In this document: positions 56,322 to 64,000 of the stretch, piece after piece | How positions within the stretch are numbered: the stretch's first letter is position 1 | Layout of the letters: every line of letters begins with the position of its first letter | DNA from: Bifidobacterium pseudolongum subsp. globosum | GTDB lineage: Bacteria; Actinomycetota; Actinomycetes; Actinomycetales; Bifidobacteriaceae | Length of the DNA stretch: 64,000 nucleotides | Assembly (NCBI RefSeq): GCF_004155535.1 | Contig: NZ_RYUH01000010.1 | Coordinates: 310,001-374,000 of the forward strand | Direction: 5' to 3' | The notes under the pieces: model-generated | What the model was told of the DNA's origin: nothing | What the model saw: only the letters and a program-made list of their open reading frames with translations | Databases searched by the model: none | Translations under genes and position numbers: made by a program

Positions 56322-57074
56322 TCACCAGCCCAATGCGACCATCGCGGTCACCCCGGCGGCCACGAGCGCCACGATGAGCAGCACAAGCCAGTCGGCAAAC
56401 CGCATATGCGCGGGCCGCATCACCGTCGGCTTGGCCGAACCGGTGTGCATCTGCGTCCCACGGGTCAGCGCCGCGACCGAGGCCCGGCGCTCACGCAGCC
56501 GCAGCGCCACCCATGTGTCGCCGAATGCGGCACACCAGCCGCCGGCGCCACGCGACGCGCGCACGAGCCTGCGCTCGCGGAATACGGCGACCCACTGCGG
56601 CACGACGTTCACCGCGCGCGCCATGCGGCGCGCGGCGGACAACGGCAGGTGCAGCCCCGTCAGGCCGCGCACCCAGTCGGCGTGACTCGTGGTGAACAAC
56701 GTGAGGAACAACGCGAGCACGATGTCGGCGATGCGCAGCACCACCACAAGGCACATCATCAGCGTCTGCGATGTGACACGCCACCACCCCAGCTGCCACA
56801 GCACACCGGTGCCGTAGGCGTTCATCGACAGCAGCATGATGACGGCCACAAGCGCGCACAGCGGGCCGAGCACAGCCCACAGGAGCCCCACATGCCGCGC
56901 CGGCACATGGTCGGTGAGCAGCATGACGTGCATGATGACCAGCATGGCGGCGAGGAACATCCAATTGCCCCACACACTGCACAGCACGACCACCACAAGC
57001 GTCATGCACAGTTTGACGCGCATGTCGAGCGCATGGAGCCACCCTGTGGCCGGCACATAGAACTGGCCGTTCAT
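56322..57074 (-). CDS. ECF transporter transmembrane component (EcfT-like)
   Basis: A 250-residue membrane protein of the CbiQ/EcfT family. After MNGQFYVPATGWLHALDMRVKL, which is the typical DPRxK-like start, there are four or five helices. A cytoplasmic arginine-rich region (VFRERRLVRASRGAG, RLRERRAS) contains the coupling Ala-Arg-type helices, and a final helix closes the protein. The ATG overlaps the ATPase gene stop by four bases, so the two are coupled. It docks a substrate-binding S component to the ATPases. No S component is encoded next to it. Confidence 0.82.
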   Translation of the reverse strand: MNGQFYVPATGWLHALDMRVKLCMTLVVVVLCSVWGNWMFLAAMLVIMHVMLLTDHVPARHVGLLWAVLGPLCALVAVIMLLSMNAYGTGVLWQLGWWRVTSQTLMMCLVVVLRIADIVLALFLTLFTTSHADWVRGLTGLHLPLSAARRMARAVNVVPQWVAVFRERRLVRASRGAGGWCAAFGDTWVALRLRERRASVAALTRGTQMHTGSAKPTVMRPAHMRFADWLVLLIVALVAAGVTAMVALGW

Positions 57075-58639
57075 CGCGCCACCCCCTTTCCGTTCGAAGC
57101 GACATGCGCGCCCTGCACGGGCGGCGGCGCGAGGAAGCGCCGGCCATTCGCGCGCACGCGGCCGTACGAGACGAGGCGGCCTTGGTCGAGCCGGGCCGCA
57201 TGCGAGCAATAGCGTTGGATCAGATCGGCGTCTTCGGTGGCGATGATCACCGTGGTGCCCTCCTGGTTCATGCGGGCCACGGTGTTGAGCAGCCGCGATT
57301 TGAGCCGGTGGTCGAGTCCGGCCGCCGGCTCGTCGAGCACGAGCACGGGCGCATGCATCACGAGCGCGCAGGCGAGGGCCACGGCGCGCTGCTCGCCGCT
57401 GCTGAGCGCGGCGGCGGGCATGTCCTCCACCTCGTAGAGGTCGAACAGGCGCACCATCTCGTTGACGCGCCGCGCCACTTCATCGTCGTCGACGCCGAGC
57501 GCGCGCGGACCGAAGCCGATTTCCTCGCGCACCGACTGGGCGCAGAACATGTCGGCGGGGTGTTGGCCGACCACGGCCACCTGCTGTGCCATCTGCACGG
57601 GGGTGCGCGACGCGACGTCGAGGCCATTGACCACGACCTGGCCGCGGTCGGGGCGCAGTTCGGCATTGACGAGACGCGTGAGCGTGCTCTTGCCTGAACC
57701 GTTGCCGCCGGTGACGGCCACGAAGTCCCCCTGCTGCACGGCGAACGCCACATCGTCGAGTTGCTGCGCCTCGCTGGGAGGCGAATCGGCGTACCGCGCG
57801 TGCACATGGTTGAACACGACGGCGGGGTTGTCCGCCGCGCCCGGCTCGTCGGATTCGATGACGAGCGGCGTGGCGTCCTGGTCGGAGACGATCACACCGA
57901 CCGATTCGAGCAGCGAGCGCTCGCGGGTGAAGATGTCCGCCGTGGTGCGGCGGATGATCTCGCCGTTGACCATGAGGAACACCGCGTCGGCGCGCTGCGC
58001 GAGGAAACGCGTGTCCTGTTCCACGAGCACGGCCGTCATACGCGTGCGCCGGCGCATCACGTCGATCACATTGACGAGGTCTTCGTACCCCTCTTCATCG
58101 AGCAGGCTCGCCGGCTCGTCCACGATCAGCACATCCGGTTCGCCGGCGATGGCCGCGCCGATGGCGACACGCTCCATCTCGCCGGTCGACAATGTGGCGG
58201 TGTCGCGTTCGCGCAGGTCCTCGATGTGCAGCATGGCGAGCACGTCGTCGACCCGCGCCTCGATTTCGTCGGGTTCCACACCGCGGTTCTCCAGGGGGAA
58301 CGCGATCTCCTCGGCCACGGTGGGGCTCGTGAGCTGGGCGCGTGGGTCCTGGCCAACGTAGCCCACGCGCAGGGAAAGGTCGCTCACCGTGGTGCTTTTC
58401 ACATTCATGTCGGCGATGCGCACATACCCGTTGAGCGAACCATTCGTGCAATGCGGGATGATGCCGGCGAGCGCCTTGACGAGTGTGCTTTTGCCCGATC
58501 CGGTGGGTCCTATGACGCCGGCGAGCGCGCCTTGCTGCACATAGCAGCTGGCGTCACGCAGCCCTTGGATCGGCTCTCCCCCGCCACCGGGCGCCGCATA
58601 CCGCCATCCCAGATTCATCACAGTGATAATGTCGGCCAC
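57071..58639 (-). CDS. Fused double ATPase of an ECF transporter (EcfA-EcfA')
   Basis: A 522-residue protein with two ABC ATPase domains in tandem. The first (about 1-240) has GPTGSGKST, VGQDPRAQLTSPTVAEEIAF and signature LSTGEMERVAIG, with Walker B VLIVDEPASLLD. The second (about 275-490) has GGNGSGKST, VGQHPADMFCAQSVREEIGFGP, signature LSSGEQRAVALA and LVLDEPAAGLD. The Q-loop wording is typical of ECF vitamin importers, and the fused form resembles YkoD. A candidate operator lies 30 bases before the start. The substrate is unknown because the S subunit is not here. Confidence 0.9.
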   Translation of the reverse strand: MADIITVMNLGWRYAAPGGGGEPIQGLRDASCYVQQGALAGVIGPTGSGKSTLVKALAGIIPHCTNGSLNGYVRIADMNVKSTTVSDLSLRVGYVGQDPRAQLTSPTVAEEIAFPLENRGVEPDEIEARVDDVLAMLHIEDLRERDTATLSTGEMERVAIGAAIAGEPDVLIVDEPASLLDEEGYEDLVNVIDVMRRRTRMTAVLVEQDTRFLAQRADAVFLMVNGEIIRRTTADIFTRERSLLESVGVIVSDQDATPLVIESDEPGAADNPAVVFNHVHARYADSPPSEAQQLDDVAFAVQQGDFVAVTGGNGSGKSTLTRLVNAELRPDRGQVVVNGLDVASRTPVQMAQQVAVVGQHPADMFCAQSVREEIGFGPRALGVDDDEVARRVNEMVRLFDLYEVEDMPAAALSSGEQRAVALACALVMHAPVLVLDEPAAGLDHRLKSRLLNTVARMNQEGTTVIIATEDADLIQRYCSHAARLDQGRLVSYGRVRANGRRFLAPPPVQGAHVASNGKGVAR

Positions 58640-58669
58640 ACATGCTCCATCCAGATAACCGCCCGCTGT

Positions 58670-58687
58670 TTGCGCAGATGTGCGTAA
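58670..58687. promoter_or_regulatory. Operator-like inverted repeat upstream of the ECF operon
   Basis: TTGCGCA-GATG-TGCGTAA, arms matching at six of seven positions. It can be extended by GCTGT/ACAGC into a bulged hairpin. It sits 31 bases before the ATPase start. A repressor site is plausible; a terminator for the upstream metY gene (stop at 58806) is the alternative. Confidence 0.4.
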
Positions 58688-58805
58688 GACAGCGGCGAAC
58701 CGATACCAGCGAATGACACTGTTATATCAGACAACGGCTACGTGGCTGGCTGGTTGTGACGACAGGCACAATGCATGCGGATGGCGGTGAAGCGGCCCTG
58801 TACCA

Positions 58806-60128
58806 TTACTGGGCGAACCCGCTTGCACGCACCGCCTCGAATCCACGGCGCAGGTCGGCGAGGATGTCGTCGATGTGCTCGGTGCCAATCGACAGGCGGA
58901 TCGTGCCCTGATGGATGCCCTGGTCTTCGAGCTCGGCCTCGCTTTCCTGCGAATGCGTGGTGGACGCGGGGTGGATGACGAGGCTCTTGGCGTCGGCCAC
59001 ATTGGCCAGGAGCGAGAACAGCTCGAGGTTGTCGATGAACACGCGCGCCGCGTCTTTGCCTCCCCTGATCTCGAACGTGAAGATGGACCCCGCGCCGTGC
59101 GGGAACGCCTTGGCATAGCGCTCATGATCGGGGCGCCCTTCGATGCTCGGGTGCGAAATCGACTCCACTTCGGGCACGGTCTTCAAGTAGTCGATCACCG
59201 CCAGCGCGTTGCTCACGTGCCGCTCCACGCGCAGCGACAGCGTTTCGGTGCCCTGCAGCAGCAGGAACGCGGCGAACGGCGAAAGCGTCGCGCCGGTGTC
59301 GCGCAGCAGGATCGCGCGGATGCGCGTCACGAACGCGGCCGGGCCGAGCGCCTCATAGAAATTGAGGCCGTGGTATGAAGGGTCGGCTTCGGTGAGCGTG
59401 GGGAACTTGCCCGGCACGGCGGCCCAGTCGAAATTGCCGCCCTCCACGATCACACCGCCGAGCGTCGTGCCATGGCCGCCGATGAACTTGGTGGCCGATT
59501 CGACCACGACGTCCGCGCCATGCTCGAGCGGACGGTACAGGTACGGGGTGGCGAACGTGTTGTCGACCACGACGGGCAGATGGTGGCGGTGCGCGATGTC
59601 GGCGATCGCCTCGAAGTCCGGGAAGTCGGCGTTCGGATTGCCGAAGGTCTCGAAATACACGAGCTTGGTGTTGTCTTCGATCGCGTCTTCGAAGGCCTGC
59701 GGGTCGTTCACATCGACGAAGGTCGTGGTGATGCCGTCGCGTTCCAAGGTGTGGCGCAACAGGTTGTAGGTGCCGCCGTAGATGTTCTTGGCGGCCACGA
59801 TGTGGTCGCCGCTCTGCGTGATGTTGCGCACCGCGTAATCCACGGCCGCTGCGCCGGACGCCACCGCGAGTCCGGCCGTGCCGCCTTCGAGCGCCGCGAT
59901 GCGGTCTTCGAACACCCCTTGCGTGGAGTTGGTCAGGCGGCCATAGATGTTGCCCGGGTCGGCCAGCCCGAACCGTGCCTCGGCATGGTCGAAATCGTGG
60001 AACACATAGCTCGTGGTCTGGTAGATCGGCACGGCGCGCGCATCGCTCGCCGGGTCGGGCCGCTCCTGCCCCACATGCAGCTGGAGCGTTTCGAAATGGT
60101 AGGGGTGCTTGGCGTTCGTCTCACTCAT
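58806..60128 (-). CDS. metY: O-acetylhomoserine aminocarboxypropyltransferase (O-acetylhomoserine sulfhydrylase)
   Basis: A 440-residue PLP enzyme of the Cys/Met metabolism family. It shows PIYQTTSYVF, YGRLTNSTQGVFEDRIAALEGG, the PLP Lys in SATKFIGGHGT, and the C-terminal IHPASTTHSQ and RLSIGTEHIDDI. The length (~430-440) and the GGHGTTLGGVIVEGGNFDW insert fit MetY rather than the shorter MetB/MetC. It makes homocysteine from O-acetylhomoserine and sulfide. Start ATG 60128 matches the family; the longer frame does not. No S-box or other riboswitch is visible upstream. Confidence 0.92.
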   Translation of the reverse strand: MSETNAKHPYHFETLQLHVGQERPDPASDARAVPIYQTTSYVFHDFDHAEARFGLADPGNIYGRLTNSTQGVFEDRIAALEGGTAGLAVASGAAAVDYAVRNITQSGDHIVAAKNIYGGTYNLLRHTLERDGITTTFVDVNDPQAFEDAIEDNTKLVYFETFGNPNADFPDFEAIADIAHRHHLPVVVDNTFATPYLYRPLEHGADVVVESATKFIGGHGTTLGGVIVEGGNFDWAAVPGKFPTLTEADPSYHGLNFYEALGPAAFVTRIRAILLRDTGATLSPFAAFLLLQGTETLSLRVERHVSNALAVIDYLKTVPEVESISHPSIEGRPDHERYAKAFPHGAGSIFTFEIRGGKDAARVFIDNLELFSLLANVADAKSLVIHPASTTHSQESEAELEDQGIHQGTIRLSIGTEHIDDILADLRRGFEAVRASGFAQ

Positions 60129-60363
60129 GGTGTGGTTCCTTTTGCGTCGGGTGGGTGTCTGGTGTGGGTGCGGCGCGGGGTGCCACCGCACTGCTGGTAC
60201 ATGACGATACGGAATCGTTGCGGCGCAACGCAAGCGCGGCGTTATCGCGCTTTCCTATACCCCGCTATCATGGCGCGTCCGTCCGCGCCTGGGCGAGGCG
60301 CAGCCACCATCGCGACACGCCGGTGGCGTGAATGGGAGGCGGACGGCGTGATGCACACATGGC

Positions 60364-60369
60364 TATAAT
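60364..60369 (+). promoter_or_regulatory. Candidate -10 box (TATAAT) upstream of the pyridoxal kinase gene
   Basis: A consensus TATAAT lies 57 bases before the kinase ATG in otherwise GC-rich DNA. No good -35 hexamer is present 16-18 bases upstream, so this is a partial promoter match. Confidence 0.45.
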
Positions 60370-60426
60370 CCGGCACTGACAGCCGATGGCGCAGCCACCG
60401 GGAACCATACGGCAGAAAGCAGCATC

Positions 60427-61299
60427 ATGAACGAGACCATCCTGTACCACCGCAACCGTGAATACATTCCGCGCATCGCCGCCGTGCATGACATGTGCGG
60501 CTATGGAAAATGCTCGCTGACCGCGGCCATCCCGATCCTTTCGGCCGCCGGCTGTGACGTGTGCCCGGTGCCGACCGCACTGTTCTCGGCGCACACCAAG
60601 TTCCCTGTGTTCACGATGACCGACACAACCGACATGCTCGAAGGCTACCTGGATGCATGGCAGAAGGAGGGTGTGGACCTCGACGGCGTGTATTCCGGGT
60701 TCCTCGGAGCCCCCGAACAGGTGGCCGTCATCCAGCGCCTGTACCGCGAATACCCGAACGCCCTGCGCCTCGTCGACCCGGTCATGGGCGACAACGGCGA
60801 GATGTACCCCACGTACACGGCCGAACTGTGCGAAGCGATGGGCGCGCTCGCGGACGGCGCCGACATCCTCATGCCGAACCTGACCGAAGCCTCGATCCTG
60901 ACCGGCACCGCCTACGCGGGCACCGACCTCGACGACGCGCAGGTCAACGACCTGCTGCAGGCGCTGCTCGACTTGGGCGCACGCAACGTGGTGCTCAAGG
61001 GCATCGACCGCAATGACGGGCGCATCCGCAACTTTGTGGCCAATGCGCAGGCGGGCGTGGACGCCAAGGAAGAGATCGTCAACGAAAAGCTGCCGTTCAT
61101 GTGCCATGGCACCGGCGACGCCTTCGCCTCGGCGCTGATCGGCGCCGTCATGGCCGGCCTCGACCTGGCGGCCGCATGCCGCCTCGCGAGCGTGTTCGTG
61201 TGCAATGCGATGCTCAGCACACGCCACCAGCCCGATTATGAGAACCGTGGCGTGAGCTTCGAACTGTGCCTCGGCGAATTGACCAACCTCGTCGACTGA
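60427..61299 (+). CDS. pdxY: Pyridoxal/pyridoxamine kinase (PdxY-like)
   Basis: A 290-residue ribokinase-fold kinase that phosphorylates vitamin B6 vitamers. It has an N-terminal VHDMCGYGKCSLTAAIPILSAAGCDVCPVPTALFSAHT matching the PdxY/PdxK substrate site, LVDPVMGDNGEMY, ILMPNLTEA, and the GTGDAFASALIG anion hole with catalytic Asp. Phosphorylation of other vitamin precursors is possible for this fold. The neighbour metY is PLP-dependent and divergent. Confidence 0.92.
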   Translation: MNETILYHRNREYIPRIAAVHDMCGYGKCSLTAAIPILSAAGCDVCPVPTALFSAHTKFPVFTMTDTTDMLEGYLDAWQKEGVDLDGVYSGFLGAPEQVAVIQRLYREYPNALRLVDPVMGDNGEMYPTYTAELCEAMGALADGADILMPNLTEASILTGTAYAGTDLDDAQVNDLLQALLDLGARNVVLKGIDRNDGRIRNFVANAQAGVDAKEEIVNEKLPFMCHGTGDAFASALIGAVMAGLDLAAACRLASVFVCNAMLSTRHQPDYENRGVSFELCLGELTNLVD

Positions 61300-61446
61300 C
61301 CCCAGCGGCCTGCGGCCGTCCACTCCCATTGTGGACAACGGTGGACGACATCTGATCCATCCACATCGCGCAGCCGGAACGGGGCGTCCGACCACAGGGG
61401 CGCCCCATGCTTGCATCGGGTGCACGCATGCGCTGAACTGGGCTGC

Positions 61447-61908
61447 ATGACTATTGCAACACCAGTATCACCAACCATCCGCACGCTCGACGATGCGCAC
61501 AGCGACCTCACCTTCGCGCAGTGGTCGCACCGTTTGACCGACCCCGCCTTGCCGGCACGCACGTTGGGGCGCTATGGCGAGGCCGCCACATGCCAATGGC
61601 TGAGGGAACGGTCCTGGCATATCCTCGACGTCAATTGGCGCACCCGCTATGGCGAGATCGACATCATCGCACTCACACCGCACCGCACCATCGTGTTCGT
61701 GGAGGTCAAGACGCGCCGCACCACGCGGTACGGCCTGCCTCAGGAGGCCGTGCATCCGGCGAAGCAGATGAACCTGCGGCGTGCCGCCACCCAATGGCTC
61801 ACCCAACAAAACCCCAAAGTGCCGCACATCGGCATCCGCTTCGATGTCATGGCAGTGCAGGTGCACGGCGACGAAGTGCACATGCACCATATTCCGGAGG
61901 CGTTCTGA
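61447..61908 (+). CDS. YraN/UPF0102 family endonuclease-like protein
   Basis: A 153-residue protein of the YraN/UPF0102 family with a restriction-endonuclease-like fold. The signature is GRYGEAATCQWLRERSWHILDVNWRTRYGEIDIIA, then VFVEVKTRR, which gives the E...D...ExK nuclease pattern. It is commonly next to comM and dprA, as here, and may act in DNA processing. Start ATG 61447 was chosen by family fit. The stop overlaps the comM start by one base. Confidence 0.9.
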   Translation: MTIATPVSPTIRTLDDAHSDLTFAQWSHRLTDPALPARTLGRYGEAATCQWLRERSWHILDVNWRTRYGEIDIIALTPHRTIVFVEVKTRRTTRYGLPQEAVHPAKQMNLRRAATQWLTQQNPKVPHIGIRFDVMAVQVHGDEVHMHHIPEAF

Positions 61909-63440
61909 TGGCCATCGGCGGGGCGCTTTCCGTGGGACTCATTGGGCTGAAGGCGTTCATCATCCAACTCCAGGCGTTCATTTCGCCGGGCCTGCCCTAC
62001 TTCTCGATCATCGGATTGCCCGATGCCTCGCTCAGCGAGGCACGTGAACGGGTCAAATCCGGCTGCACCGCGGCTGGCGTCGCATGGCCGCAGACCCGGG
62101 TCACCGTCAACATGTCGCCGGCCTCGCTGCCCAAACGTGGGTCGAGCCATGATCTGGCGATCGCCGCAAGCGTGTTGAGCGCGCAGGGGATCATCGACCC
62201 CGAGTGCCTGACCGACACGGTGGTGCTTGGCGAACTCAACCTTGACGGCACCGTGCTGCCAATCAACGGGTTGCTGCCGATCCTGCTGCATGTGCGCAAC
62301 CAAGCGGTGCGGCGTGTTGTGGTGCCCCGCGCCAACCGCGACGAGGCCGAGCTTGTGGATGGTGTGGACGTGGCCTATGTCTCGCATGTGGGGGAACTGA
62401 TGGAGATGTACGGCGCACAGGCCAAGGTCGCCGCGCCGCGCGCCCAGGTGCCGGCCGACAGCGCAGACCAAGCCTTCTCCCCCATGGCCGATGTGGGCGA
62501 CATGCGCGAAGTCGTCGATCAGGACGGCGCCAAGAGGGCGTTGCAGACCGCGGCGGCCGGCGGCCACCATGTGCTGATGATGGGTCCGCCCGGCACCGGC
62601 AAGACGATGCTCGCCTCCCGCTTCCCCGGCATCATGGCGCCATTGACCGAGGACGAACAGTTCGAAGTGGCGTCAATCCGCTCGTTGAGCGGCACCCTAC
62701 GCTCGTTCGGCATCAGCGACGTGCCACCGTTCGAGGCGCCGCACCACACCGCCACGGTGCCCGCCTTGGTGGGTGGCGGTTCCGGATTGGGCAAACCGGG
62801 GGCGGTCACCCGTGCGCACCGTGGCGTGCTGTTCATGGACGAGGCCCCCGAGTTCGCCCCACGCGCGCTGCAGACCTTGCGTGAGCCCCTCGAATCAGGT
62901 GCGGTGGCGGTGTCACGGGCCAAAGGCACCACGTTCTACCCCGCCCGCTTCCAGTTGATCATGGCGGCCAATCCCTGCCCATGCGGGTTCGGGTATGGCA
63001 CCGGCGAACGCTGCACTTGCCGTGAGCGCGACCGTATCCGCTATTTCAACCGTCTGTCCGGGCCGATCCTCGACCGCATCGACATCCAGGTGGAGGTCAA
63101 TCCGGTACGCCGGATCGGCACGTTGTGCACCGATCCGGGGCCTTCGAGCGCACAGATGCGCGAACGGGTCGTCCATGCGCGCAGTGTGGCGCGGGCGCGC
63201 TTCCGCGCACAGGGATGGACGTGCAACGCGCAGGCGTCCGGCACATGGCTGCGCGAGCATACGCCGGCTGCGGTGCTCGCCATGGTCAACACGGCGCTTG
63301 CCTCGCAACGGTTGAGCCTGCGCGGCGCGGACCGTTCGATGCGGTTGGCGTGGACGCTGTGTGACCTCGACGATTGCGGCGAGCCGACCGTGGACCACAT
63401 GGCCCAGGCGATCGCCCTGCGCACCAAGGAGTTGACATGA
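61908..63440 (+). CDS. comM: YifB family Mg chelatase-like AAA ATPase (ComM)
   Basis: A 510-residue AAA+ ATPase. The N-terminal ChlI domain (about residues 20-140) reads SPGLPYFSIIGLPDASLSEARERV and NMSPASLPKRGSSHDLAIA. The AAA core has Walker A GPPGTGKTM, Walker B GVLFMDEAPEF and the Cys-rich insert NPCPCGFGYGTGERCTC. The C-terminal Mg_chelatase_C domain follows. ComM is a branch-migrating helicase helping integrate foreign DNA in transformation. The start overlaps the upstream stop (TGATG), and the stop overlaps the dprA start. Confidence 0.95.
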   Translation: MAIGGALSVGLIGLKAFIIQLQAFISPGLPYFSIIGLPDASLSEARERVKSGCTAAGVAWPQTRVTVNMSPASLPKRGSSHDLAIAASVLSAQGIIDPECLTDTVVLGELNLDGTVLPINGLLPILLHVRNQAVRRVVVPRANRDEAELVDGVDVAYVSHVGELMEMYGAQAKVAAPRAQVPADSADQAFSPMADVGDMREVVDQDGAKRALQTAAAGGHHVLMMGPPGTGKTMLASRFPGIMAPLTEDEQFEVASIRSLSGTLRSFGISDVPPFEAPHHTATVPALVGGGSGLGKPGAVTRAHRGVLFMDEAPEFAPRALQTLREPLESGAVAVSRAKGTTFYPARFQLIMAANPCPCGFGYGTGERCTCRERDRIRYFNRLSGPILDRIDIQVEVNPVRRIGTLCTDPGPSSAQMRERVVHARSVARARFRAQGWTCNAQASGTWLREHTPAAVLAMVNTALASQRLSLRGADRSMRLAWTLCDLDDCGEPTVDHMAQAIALRTKELT

Positions 63441-64000
63441 GTGGCACGGCGGCACATGCGCGGCTCGTCGACCGCTGCGGCGAGCGCATGGCGCGGTGCC
63501 TGCTCACGTATTGCATCGATGGCGCCGACGCGCTGATGATGGCGCTGCTCAAAGGCGCGCCGCATGCGCTCGCGGTGTTCACCCTGCTCGTCGAGGGCCT
63601 TGACGGCCACGACGACGCCGAGCGCCGCCACGCCGACAGCGCATTGGACCATCTGTTCAGCCAAGGGGCCGCACGATGGGGCTGCCATGTGAAGCCCCAA
63701 GGGCTACAGGCCTTCCACCGCGCCCTCACACGCTGGCGCGCCCGCCTGCAGACCCTCCCCACATGGGAGTATGACGCGTTGACCGCATGGATGACGCATG
63801 AGGGCACGCAATGGGTGGTGATTCCGGGCGATGACCTGTGGCCCGAACGCCTTGGCGACTTGGCGGTCCGTTCGGATTGGGCTCCCCCATTGTGTTTGTG
63901 GGGCATCGGCGAACGTCATGCGCTTGCGGCATGCTCGTCGCCCGTGGCCGTTGTGGGGTCGCGCGGCGTGAACGAATACGGCAGGCATGTGGCCGGCGAG
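63437..64000 (+). CDS. dprA: DNA processing protein DprA, 5' part (cut by window edge)
   Basis: 188 codons are visible from ATG 63437, which overlaps the comM stop by four bases. The N-terminal helical part (about residues 1-110) leads to WVVIPGDDLWPERLGDL and then VAVVGSRGVNEYGRHVAGE at the window end. That is the start of the Rossmann-like ssDNA-binding domain (VGSR motif). DprA loads RecA on incoming single strands. The arrangement yraN-comM-dprA is conserved in bacteria. The rest of the domain lies outside the window. Confidence 0.9.
   Translation, partial: MSGTAAHARLVDRCGERMARCLLTYCIDGADALMMALLKGAPHALAVFTLLVEGLDGHDDAERRHADSALDHLFSQGAARWGCHVKPQGLQAFHRALTRWRARLQTLPTWEYDALTAWMTHEGTQWVVIPGDDLWPERLGDLAVRSDWAPPLCLWGIGERHALAACSSPVAVVGSRGVNEYGRHVAGE

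Noticed and set aside
61521-63440. 639-codon version of ComM
   Set aside because: The first ~129 codons are a shadow of the YraN gene; the family start at 61908 overlaps its stop.

Overview
The window is a GC-rich chromosomal stretch of an actinomycete. Gene content and protein sequences point to Bifidobacteriaceae, most likely a Bifidobacterium. Supporting signs are the Zwf-OpcA pair, an UPF0182 protein, DUF501, a transmembrane GH3 glycosidase lacking the Gram-negative His loop, and bifidobacterial-type enolase and Mfd. I do not call a species. There is no rRNA, CRISPR array, prophage or insertion sequence. One tRNA-Leu(UAA) is present.

Layout. Positions 1-4230 (minus strand): end of an unidentified membrane protein, tRNA-Leu, exopolyphosphatase/GppA, DUF501, FtsB/DivIC-like protein, enolase. 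4494-7272 (plus): a TPP riboswitch whose 3' side covers the ribosome-binding site of a three-gene ABC importer, probably for a thiamine/pyrimidine precursor. 7381-19459: mfd-pth, a GNAT acetyltransferase, a 1057-residue UPF0182 protein, a GH3 hydrolase and ybdD-cstA. 19639-21886 looks like a decaying drug-efflux locus: an ABC exporter half with a shortened membrane domain, a frameshifted small membrane ORF and a MarR regulator. 22017-26899: nucleoside deoxyribosyltransferase, aspartase and the ferrous iron operon feoABC. 26978-31871: the full oxidative pentose phosphate set, zwf-opcA-pgl converging on gnd. 31977-39135: an S51 peptidase, a branched-chain amino acid carrier, a copper ATPase carrying cupredoxin and YHS domains that is translationally coupled to MsrAB, and an SDR. 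39230-46910: DEAD helicase, uracil permease, YeiH, a small Cys-containing protein, an esterase and YchF. 46992-56170: ProC, a prolyl iminopeptidase-like enzyme, a two-component system with a tandem kinase, and a MacB-type ABC transporter. 56322-64000: an ECF transporter A-A'/T module without a visible S subunit, MetY, pyridoxal kinase, then YraN-ComM-DprA, which runs off the window.

The most notable items are the cupredoxin-P1B ATPase-YHS fusion with an internal start, and the fused histidine kinase whose second copy has lost its phosphoacceptor His and ATPase domain. Three gene-end palindromes have perfect 30-bp arms. The decayed efflux locus carries a homopolymer frameshift, and a TPP riboswitch probably sequesters its own start codon. 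Most other genes are ordinary housekeeping. Many long reading frames in this high-GC DNA are shadows and were discarded.
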